25,000 nt of DNA, from positions 260,001-285,000 of the forward strand of contig CAJNDS010002633.1 of the NCBI GenBank assembly GCA_905221605.1, given 5' to 3'. This DNA is from Symbiodinium natans. Taxonomy: Eukaryota; Sar; Dinophyceae; Suessiales; Symbiodiniaceae. Shown piece by piece: positions 1 to 6,581 of the stretch. Made by a program: the position numbers and the translations under genes. Position 1 is the first letter of the stretch. Each line of letters opens with the position of its first letter. Below the pieces are notes generated by a model. That model was not told where the DNA came from, did no database searches, and was given only the letters and a program-made list of their open reading frames with translations.

Positions 1-80
1 GGTTGAGCATTATTTCATGGTGCCAAGCGCTCTGTGGTCCACGTGCCATATCGCACCAGAGCTGCATCTGGCAGAGGAGG
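1..80 (+). CDS. Candidate exon at window edge, unknown protein
   Basis: Open from position 2, reading VEHYFMVPSALWSTCHIAPE and ending LAEE before a GTGTAG donor at 81. The 5' end lies outside the window. A G-rich telomere-type array follows at 144. All three frames are fairly open here, so the frame choice rests on protein-like composition only. Confidence 0.35.
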
Positions 81-143
81 GTGTAGTTGGGCAGCTCTGA
101 TCTACGATGGGCCCGCAAAACCCGAACTCTAAACCTTTGCGCT

Positions 144-382
144 TCAGGGTTTAGGGTTTGGGGTTTGGGGTTTAGGGTTTAGGGTTTAGGGTTTAGGGTT
201 GAGGGTGTGGGGTTTAGGGTTTAGGGTTTAGGGTTCAGGGATTAGGGTTTCTAAGGTTGGAGCCCACCCCCCTAGACAGGAAAGCGCTCAAAGCCGAAGA
301 CGCGGGGATCCTTTCCAAAAACCTGGACCTCTAAACCCTAAGCTAGGGAGGGTTCAGGGTATAGGGTTTAGGGATTTAGCAT
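144..382 (+). repeat. TTTAGGG-type array with a unique island
   Basis: Degenerate TTTAGGG units from 144 to 250, then again 345-382, with TTGGGG and TTGAGGG variants. The island between them (251-344) contains the next exon candidate. Beyond 382 there is a short (GT)n at 414-432 and a run of 17 C at 560-576. Confidence 0.9.
256..334 (+). CDS. Candidate exon, unknown protein
   Basis: After CTAAG| the frame reads LEPTPLDRKALKAEDAGI and ends NLDL with TAA at 332-334. A second acceptor, CCTAGACAG| at 279, is in the same frame. No GT donor is close, so this could be a terminal exon or a decayed one. Confidence 0.3.
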
Positions 383-601
383 GGTTTGGGTTCATAGACC
401 AATCATCGCAGTTGTGTGTGTGTGTGTGCGTGTTATAATCGCAGTTGGTTCGGTTTACAAGGTATACGAAGGCTGTGAACAGAGGCGGTTCCAGGACCAG
501 TCAGCTCAGTGAAGCTTCAACGCGGTGTTTTTCAAGAGTTGAAGTTTTTTCCCCTGGAACCCCCCCCCCCCCCCCCGCCTCAAACCCATAAGCTCAAACA
601 C

Positions 602-635
602 ATTGAACCCTGAACCCGAAACCCTAAACCCTAAT
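602..635 (-). repeat. CCCTAAA array interrupted by the copia insertion (left part)
   Basis: CCCTGAA, CCCGAAA and CCCTAAA units up to the left target duplication. The array continues at 9954 on the other side of the element. Confidence 0.85.
631..635. repeat. Target site duplication, left copy (CTAAT)
   Basis: CTAAT lies directly outside the left LTR and is repeated at 9954-9958. Five bases is the usual copia integrase stagger. Joining the flanks restores a continuous CCCTAAA-type repeat, showing that the target was telomere-like DNA. Confidence 0.9.
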
Positions 636-939
636 TGCTGGTGTGAACCAGCAGGCTGAGCAAAAGAACCCAGTGGAGTGATCAATTCCCTGGCTTCTAA
701 ATCCCCAGCTGACATGGCTCACACAAACGCGGAGTGACTCTTTTACACACGGCAAACAACAGAAAGAAAGACCTGAAGATCTGTGACGTCTGAACTACTT
801 AGGCTACGGCACCTACAGGCTAAATGCTGTAAATGCTTGAAAGACATGCTCATGACCCTACTGTGCTTGGGCCTGCATGAGCAACATGACAAAGTTTAAA
901 CTACCTGACGGGCCTGCTTAAGAGGAATACGCTTCAACA
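636..939 (-). repeat. 3' LTR of the copia element
   Basis: Second copy of the 304-bp terminal repeat, 99.3% identical by eye to 9650-9953. Because the LTR contains the gag start, an orphan copy of the first gag codons is present here (start at 713-715). It runs out into repeat sequence and is not a separate gene. Confidence 0.95.
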
Positions 940-949
940 CTCCTCCTTC
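940..949 (-). other. Polypurine tract
   Basis: Minus strand GAAGGAGGAG lies immediately upstream of the 3' LTR (TGTTGAAG). This is the expected position and composition for the RNase H-resistant plus-strand primer. Confidence 0.85.
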
Positions 950-1261
950 GCGGCCTCGCCAGGGGACAGCGACCTACACTACCCTACTCCTCTGCAGGTC
1001 CTGCCCGTCAGGGTGGAGATTGCTCCCTACCCTATGGCGCTCAGAGCAAACTGCAAATTGCAGTGCAAAAGAGGAAAAACTTGGCATGAATGCGCGATGC
1101 GATGCACATCCTGCCCGTCAGGGCGGAGTAGTACCTACCCTGTGCTATGCGTGGTGTGATCTGGTGCACGCCGGTGGCACCGCTGACACACCTCAAATGT
1201 GCAAAGATTGGATGACCTTGCAATTGCAGGACAGTCCTTGGTGCGATGGAGCTTCTCCCCC
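950..1261 (-). other. 3' untranslated region of the copia element
   Basis: Lies between the Pol stop and the purine tract. No convincing frame on the element strand; a plus-strand frame across it and the antisense of Pol is a shadow. It holds two copies of CTGCCCGTCAGGGYGGAG (1001-1018 and 1111-1128), each followed by a related CCTACCCT segment, suggesting a diverged duplication of about 110 bp. Confidence 0.6.
1001..1128. repeat. CCCGTCAGGG motif, 3'-region copies
   Basis: CTGCCCGTCAGGGTGGAG at 1001-1018 and CTGCCCGTCAGGGCGGAG at 1111-1128. Related copies occur inside the coding region at 5346-5361, 5409-5426 and 6875-6896, with CCTGACGGG cores in both LTRs (905-913) and at 8463-8471. In coding copies it encodes LPDG- or HPGGED-like peptides. 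The core is an imperfect palindrome. Confidence 0.6.
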
Positions 1262-1888
1262 TCAGGGACAGCAAAGTAACGAGTTGGCGCTCCAGCTTCT
1301 GGCTGCCTGCGTGCGGAAAGTTCGGCCTCGATCAGTGCTGTGGATTCGGCAAAGAGAGTGGCGTCTCAGGCACCACTTGGCAAGCTCCCACACGGCAATA
1401 AAACCAATGCCTACAAAACCCACAAGCAACATGAACATGAGATCCGTGCTTAATTCAACCTGATGTACATCTCCCTCCTCTTCATCAAAGAGCTCAGGCT
1501 GACACTTGGCACTTTGGATCTGCATCATTGCAAGCAAAAGGAAAAGCAACTTGATCTGCGGATACTGAGGGTGGGTAGGCAGGTCGGCAGCCACAGCTTC
1601 CGCTTGGCGGGGGTCCTCTGGACAGTGCTCGAGCAAACCCCAAATGGCTGCGAGCTCGAGGATCCTCGCTGCAGGAAGCGCTTTCGTGAGGAGGTCTGCA
1701 GCCTGCTCCACACCAGGGCAGTAAACGGGGATTATCTCTCCTGCCTCATACTGCTCTCGCAAATAGTTGGCGCGCACCTTCAAGTGGCGGGTTCGCCAAG
1801 ACCCTTGGCCAATGGCGATAGCAAGCGCAGACTGAGAGTCAACCTTCAAGGTCTTACCCAAGTTAAAGACCCCAAACTCACCCAGCAT
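1262..1888 (-). CDS. pol: Pol C-terminus: end of RNase H plus membrane tail
   Basis: 208 codons as displayed. Residues 1-75 complete RNase H (KVDSQSALAIA with the catalytic Asp, SWRTRHLKVRANYLRE, ADLLTKALP), which is the usual end of copia Pol. About 130 further residues follow: a short hydrophobic run (QIKLLFLLLAMM, 111-122), an acidic patch (LFDEEEGD), a strong membrane-spanning segment (about 149-170, LMFMLLVGFVGIGFIAVWEL) and a basic tail. The tail is not part of known RNase H folds. It could anchor the particle or precursor to a membrane, but this is inference. Confidence 0.85.
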   Translation of the reverse strand: MLGEFGVFNLGKTLKVDSQSALAIAIGQGSWRTRHLKVRANYLREQYEAGEIIPVYCPGVEQAADLLTKALPAARILELAAIWGLLEHCPEDPRQAEAVAADLPTHPQYPQIKLLFLLLAMMQIQSAKCQPELFDEEEGDVHQVELSTDLMFMLLVGFVGIGFIAVWELAKWCLRRHSLCRIHSTDRGRTFRTQAARSWSANSLLCCP

Positions 1889-3330
1889 GGCTCTGCTGAC
1901 TGTAGTGCAACGACGGCATCAAGTCCTGCGACGAGCTCGGACTCTGCAGTGCTGAGTGTGACAAACGACTGCCTAGCGGAACGCCAACAGACAGGAGAGC
2001 CGTAGAGGAAGACAACCCAACCAGTGTGCGAGCGATTGCCGTCTGGCGCAAAAGAGGCATCGCTGTATGCAACTAAGCCCGTGTCATCTGCGTCAGCAGT
2101 GAGAGCAAAGGCTTTGGTTTGCTGCACGTATGCAAGTGCCCTTTCAGCGATGCGTGCAGCCCTTTCGGGCGCCTTTGTGCTCAACGTAGCAAGGACACAA
2201 GCGGTGAACGCGAGATCCGGCCTCGTTCGCTGGCTCAGCCACAAGATTTCTCCGGTCAGCCTCTGGGCTGTACGAACTGACTCCTCGGTGGGAGACTCAT
2301 CCGTCAGGAGAGTGTCAAAGGACACCAAGTCCCTTGGGCAAGGGATCTTACCCAGTGCAGTGGGCTTGACGTTGTTGAGGCGTAGCAGCTCCTCTGCATA
2401 GGCCTGCTGTGACAGAACAAACCCTAAACCCTGCACTAGGATCTCAACCCCTAGAAACCTTAACGGCTGGTGCGGCGTGGCAAGTGTGAGGGGCGTCGTT
2501 TTCCAGATCGACTGGATAGCCTTAGCGAGAGCCTCGATGACTTCAGCACATCCAGCAAGTAGGAAGTCATCAACGTAGGTGATTAAACCTCCCACGACTT
2601 GACCATCACTGGTTTGCACGACGCGCCACCAGTTCGTGTCTAACTTGCCCCTGAGTAGCTGCAGCTCAACCCCGTTGGCCATGCATCTAAGGTTAAGAAG
2701 CTGAGAGTCCCTAAAGTCTGACCACAGCTTTGGTGACTCCCTGAGTCCATAGACGGCGTGTGTGAGGATCCAAAGCTCTCCCTCCTGCGCAAGACCTTGC
2801 CGCACAAGGTAGCGCGGCGGCGTTAGGGCAAACACAGGAAACCCGTCACCCTGGGGAATGGGCGTGAGGAGGAACGCTGAGGTTACATCCAAGATGCCTA
2901 GCATCCAACCCCTCTTAGAGCTAATGACAACCAAACAACGAAGTGACTCTGCTGCAGCACCTGACGCGTATATTTCGGTGCCAGTGGAAGGGGCATGGTT
3001 TCCACACGCAACAAGCCTCGCCTTGCGTTTGAACAAGCTTGCCTGGGTTGCGTGCTCCCCGTTCCCGGGCGTGGCGGTTTGCACGTCAGGCGGCTTAACA
3101 GTGAAAACCAGCTTTGCCGGCACAACCCTCACGTCAGTGCGGTGAAGCCAGTTCCCTTTGCGCACCTCGCTAGGCGGCAAACGGTGCACAGCTTTTTCTA
3201 TGACCCCGATCTCTTTCAGGATTGACGGGATCCACGCTTCACTGTGCTTTTCCGCCTCTCGCGGGTCGACAGTATGAACTATCTGCAGTGGCTCAGTTAA
3301 ACCACTGAGCAGCTGTTCAATGTCTGGAGT
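1846..3330 (-). CDS. pol: Pol: reverse transcriptase and most of RNase H
   Basis: The frame is open from the stop at 3331 down to 1846 and starts TPDIEQLLSGLTEPLQIV; no real start codon is expected inside Pol. It is the copia-type reverse transcriptase (RVT_2): KRKARLVACG, LDVTSAFL (first catalytic Asp), HAVYGLRESPKLW and the YVDD catalytic box in GLITYVDDFLLAG. RNase H follows with AYSDASFA (first Asp), SHTGW and LSTAESELVA (Glu). The frame is lost about position 1889, where one base appears to be missing between the GCAGAG codons and the ATGCTGGG continuation. The third RNase H Asp is in the next segment. Confidence 0.93.
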   Translation of the reverse strand, partial: TPDIEQLLSGLTEPLQIVHTVDPREAEKHSEAWIPSILKEIGVIEKAVHRLPPSEVRKGNWLHRTDVRVVPAKLVFTVKPPDVQTATPGNGEHATQASLFKRKARLVACGNHAPSTGTEIYASGAAAESLRCLVVISSKRGWMLGILDVTSAFLLTPIPQGDGFPVFALTPPRYLVRQGLAQEGELWILTHAVYGLRESPKLWSDFRDSQLLNLRCMANGVELQLLRGKLDTNWWRVVQTSDGQVVGGLITYVDDFLLAGCAEVIEALAKAIQSIWKTTPLTLATPHQPLRFLGVEILVQGLGFVLSQQAYAEELLRLNNVKPTALGKIPCPRDLVSFDTLLTDESPTEESVRTAQRLTGEILWLSQRTRPDLAFTACVLATLSTKAPERAARIAERALAYVQQTKAFALTADADDTGLVAYSDASFAPDGNRSHTGWVVFLYGSPVCWRSARQSFVTLSTAESELVAGLDAVVALQSAEPCWVSLGSLTWVRP

Positions 3331-3717
3331 TTACACTGGCTCGGACTTGCAAAGACGCAGGTCCAGGTCGTCAGACCGGAGTGCACACAGTTGCTGGCCA
3401 CTTTGGGGGTCTGGAAGCCACACCTCCCACTGCACAGGCTGTTCTGGCCAGGACTCCTCCTCGACCTGCGCATGGGGCTTTGGCTCCAGGGTCTGCAGAA
3501 CGCAAGGTGTCTGCTCGTGCTGCACCGGAGTGTGCTTGAGGTTCCACGAGACCTCTAGCTCTACAGTTCCAGCCTCTACCTTCTGAGTCTCTTTCCAACC
3601 CCCACCCTTCTCTACTTTCTTCGGGCAGTCTTCACCTGCTAGCTCTAAGGGACCCTCCTCAAACATGTCAAACACGTCCAAGCGCCTGACATCTTGCTGC
3701 GTTGTGAGTGGCAAGCG
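3331..3717 (-). CDS. pol: Pol connector between oxygenase-like domain and RT
   Basis: Continuation of Pol in a shifted frame after an apparent one-base loss near 3716. It contains QQDVRRLDVFDMFEEG and a long acidic, E/Q/K-rich stretch, ending CKSEPV before an in-frame TAA at 3331-3333. Beyond that stop the same frame runs straight into reverse transcriptase, so the TAA is a nonsense change within one original gene. No domain is recognised in the connector. Confidence 0.7.
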   Translation of the reverse strand, partial: RLPLTTQQDVRRLDVFDMFEEGPLELAGEDCPKKVEKGGGWKETQKVEAGTVELEVSWNLKHTPVQHEQTPCVLQTLEPKPHAQVEEESWPEQPVQWEVWLPDPQSGQQLCALRSDDLDLRLCKSEPV

Positions 3718-6560
3718 TGCTGAAGCAGGGAGCGGAAGCCTAAGGACTCGAGGGCTTGGAGCTCAGACTCTGGCACCTTCCCTAAGGTGTTAACGGTGTA
3801 GGCTACGAGCACGACCCTTTCACCTTCAAAAGGGGTAGTAGCATGACGGCGTTTGGGGTCCAAGTAGAAGGGCTTGCCTCTCTGCAGGCTGTGCGTTGTG
3901 CCCAACCACTTCTTTCCTGTACCGTCAACTCGTTGCTCGACAGAGCCGTGGATAACATCTCCTGCTCGCAGTTCTACCCACAAGTCTCCGCCTTCAGGAG
4001 GGAGCTTGAGTGGAAAGACTACGTTGACAGACCCTTCTACATTGTTGTGGTCTGCATGCAAGGACATGGGGTTCGTATTGGACAGCCAAAGACTTGTGAA
4101 CTCGGCCTCGGGACTTGCAGACAGGAGCGTCGCGGCCATCAGCTCTGTGAGCCAGGGGTAAGAGTTTGTTGCGCTCGTGGTGCCTACTACACCACCGTGT
4201 CGGTACAGGCCGGCCTTAAGAGACTGCAGACGGCTGAACTGGACCAAGACCCACATGGCCTCTTCAAGGTCCCAGTCTTCAAGCAGTAACTCTTTTGCGA
4301 AACCCTCAAGGTCCACAACACTAAACCGACTAGCCCTAAACTCCTCCTCAACGGCTTCACATTGCTCAGGCGGACACTCACCGTCAGGCAGTGGGAACAA
4401 CAAAGACTTGCTAACTGCAGGGCTTGACTTCCCACGGAGTCGAGTGCGACTTGCAGGCACGGGCACGCACTCACCTTCCGGCGGTGGAAGAGGAGGCGGC
4501 GGCAGAGGTGGCTCGCCAAGCGCTGGCTCGGACTTCCCACGCACACGCCTTGCCGGCTCGAGCGGCGCAGGCTCCCTCACATCGCCCTCAAACACGCGGT
4601 CTGGCATCTCTGGCGAATGGAGGCGTGAGCGCACATGGAGTGTTTGGAGGAAACCGTTGCCCACTCTGTCGTTGCGTAGGACGATGTGGCCATCATTCAC
4701 AGAAGGCGACAACCCCATGTACTTACCATCTACCCACCTATCCCCTAAGTCACCCCTAGAAGGTCCGTAAAACTTAAGTTTCACAGAGCACGGTGCCCCA
4801 AACGGAGCTGCAAGCTTGGACTTGAGGCCAAGCTGTTGCGCACGTTGCTGCGATGCCGCAGTGGCCATTGCACATGCCCACAGCTCTGTTCCAACTTCGG
4901 CCTGGGCGAGGAGCGTGCGCGCCCTAGCCTTTAACCAGCGGATGGTGTTCTCAGCTGCTCCGTTTTGCTGCGGCGTATCTCCTTCAGCTGTGGTGGTACG
5001 CACCCCGTGCTCGTGAAACCAAGCTCGGGTCCTTTTGTTAAAGAACTCCCGACTTCTATCCGAGTGGAAGCGCAGCACAGTAAGGTTCAATGAGCGAAGT
5101 TCTAGGAACACTTGTTGTAGCGCCTCTAGCACTGCCTCGCTCTTGTTTGTGTGCAGCGGAACAACAAACACCAACCTAGCTAGGCCTGGCGGAGCTTCAA
5201 ACTCACACTTGGCCCTTTCCCAAGGGTGTTCTTCCTTGGGTTTGCTTGGTTTGGCCTTGGCCTTTGCGGCTGCTACGCGTAACGCGCCTGCTTCTTTACA
5301 CGCGTCATTTTCAGACTCACTTGTAGGACCCTCGGGCAGCACATCCTTCCCGTCAGGGCGGTGCTCTGGCTCCGGCGGGCCTTCCACAACAACGTCGGCT
5401 AACTCGTCCTCCCCGCCAGGGTGGAGTAAAGGATCATCGAACCCATCAACCTGCGTTGGGTTGGGTTCGTCCTTTGTTCCTTGGAGTTTAGGAAAACGAT
5501 AGGACGCTGCTAAAAAGTACCGGAACACGGGCGGGTGTTTGCTCCTACCCTCGGGGTCTTTTGCAGGGACTCTGATGGGGCCAGCCACGTCGGCAGACAG
5601 GCAATACACATCTGGATGTGTGACTCCTTGATGCCTACGGCCGGTGCCGGCGCCGCGTACGCAAACTCCACAATCCCTACGGTATGGAACGTGGTTATTT
5701 TCTACATGTCGTTGCCAGTCCTCGGGCGTCATGCGGCATAGCTGGTAGCGGGGCCAACATTGCAACGCATGAACAACAGCTTGCACAAACTGCGGCGCCC
5801 ACGCGGCTAAGTCCTTTGAGTCGCCTTTCCATGCCAGTGTAGGACACTCCTTCCGGAGGCCATGCAAGCCCCTCAGGTCAGGAAGGTTGGTGCCTATTGT
5901 GGTTGGCTTTGTGGTTGCGTGTCCTAGGGCACCTTGGTCAAAATCGACTTCGAAAAGACCTGCCTCTAATGCATATGCACACCACAAGTTTGTGTGCCAA
6001 AACGAGGGAACCTCACCAACCAACGAATGGCCAACAGGAAGATAGCGATCAACAGGCTGAGGTTGCTCAAGTAAGAATGCCACCTGCGACGAATGGTGCA
6101 CGGACTGACGATGGACACGCCTTCCGGCCGTCGCTGTTGCATGCAAGAACAACATCCGAGCAAACAGCCCCGTGTCATTGTTCACCAACGCACGCTCACT
6201 AGCACTGAGATCGCTCAACCCACACGGCTCACTAGGGGACCTCACTGGCCTTGGGCCTCCAGGTTTATGCCGGAGAACAGACATAGTGCGACAAGGAGGG
6301 CCACCAATCACTGCTGCAATGCGCCCATCCTTCGCCGCTTTAAGCAGGAGTGACCAAAGTGAAAGACGGTTCAAATCATGCGCTGCGCACTGAGTCACAT
6401 CAAGCTCCAACACAACTGTGCCATCACGCTCACGCCGTGCAAAGGTCTTATGAGGGCGCGGGCCTGCAAACAAGTGGACAATCCAATGCCTTGACTGCTG
6501 TAGCGCCTTCCTCCTCCTCCTGTTGAGGTTGGGCAAAGCACTGCGCAACATGTCCCACAA
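3645..6560 (-). CDS. pol: Pol: methyltransferase-like, integrase, 2OG-oxygenase-like
   Basis: 971 codons, in the same frame as the protease segment and separated from it by one TAA and seven codons. Residues 27-230 resemble a cytosine-C5-methyltransferase: HLFAG (motif I-like, 29-33), LELDV (51-55), IGGPPCRTMS (motif IV-like, Cys90), LLEQP (motif VI-like, Glu165) and a KPTT..TN block (about 218-225). Integrase follows: zinc motif H265-x4-H270-x6-C277-x2-C280, catalytic D304, D481 and E517 with exact D-35-E spacing, and a roughly 90-residue acidic/lysine insertion between D304 and the second Asp. A proline-rich linker (641-710) leads to a double-stranded beta-helix-like dioxygenase: H814-A-D816, GGDLWVE (836-842), distal H885 and R894. 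The natural frame is lost near position 3716, so the last about 20 residues are out of frame. Confidence 0.88.
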   Translation of the reverse strand: MWDMLRSALPNLNRRRRKALQQSRHWIVHLFAGPRPHKTFARRERDGTVVLELDVTQCAAHDLNRLSLWSLLLKAAKDGRIAAVIGGPPCRTMSVLRHKPGGPRPVRSPSEPCGLSDLSASERALVNNDTGLFARMLFLHATATAGRRVHRQSVHHSSQVAFLLEQPQPVDRYLPVGHSLVGEVPSFWHTNLWCAYALEAGLFEVDFDQGALGHATTKPTTIGTNLPDLRGLHGLRKECPTLAWKGDSKDLAAWAPQFVQAVVHALQCWPRYQLCRMTPEDWQRHVENNHVPYRRDCGVCVRGAGTGRRHQGVTHPDVYCLSADVAGPIRVPAKDPEGRSKHPPVFRYFLAASYRFPKLQGTKDEPNPTQVDGFDDPLLHPGGEDELADVVVEGPPEPEHRPDGKDVLPEGPTSESENDACKEAGALRVAAAKAKAKPSKPKEEHPWERAKCEFEAPPGLARLVFVVPLHTNKSEAVLEALQQVFLELRSLNLTVLRFHSDRSREFFNKRTRAWFHEHGVRTTTAEGDTPQQNGAAENTIRWLKARARTLLAQAEVGTELWACAMATAASQQRAQQLGLKSKLAAPFGAPCSVKLKFYGPSRGDLGDRWVDGKYMGLSPSVNDGHIVLRNDRVGNGFLQTLHVRSRLHSPEMPDRVFEGDVREPAPLEPARRVRGKSEPALGEPPLPPPPLPPPEGECVPVPASRTRLRGKSSPAVSKSLLFPLPDGECPPEQCEAVEEEFRASRFSVVDLEGFAKELLLEDWDLEEAMWVLVQFSRLQSLKAGLYRHGGVVGTTSATNSYPWLTELMAATLLSASPEAEFTSLWLSNTNPMSLHADHNNVEGSVNVVFPLKLPPEGGDLWVELRAGDVIHGSVEQRVDGTGKKWLGTTHSLQRGKPFYLDPKRRHATTPFEGERVVLVAYTVNTLGKVPESELQALESLGFRSLLQHACHSQRSKMSGAWTCLTCLRRVP

Positions 6561-6581
6561 TGACTCGTTGCCCGCATCACC

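Noticed and set aside
506-715. Small minus-strand gene starting MSAGDLEARE
   Set aside because: This is the gag start carried in the 3' LTR, running out into flanking repeat.
1020-2005. Plus-strand frames of 147 and 180 codons
   Set aside because: They lie opposite RNase H and the Pol tail and have no protein-like features; shadows of the minus-strand gene.
4177-4770. Plus-strand 197-codon serine/glycine-rich frame
   Set aside because: Antisense of the proline-rich linker and integrase end; composition follows from the opposite strand.
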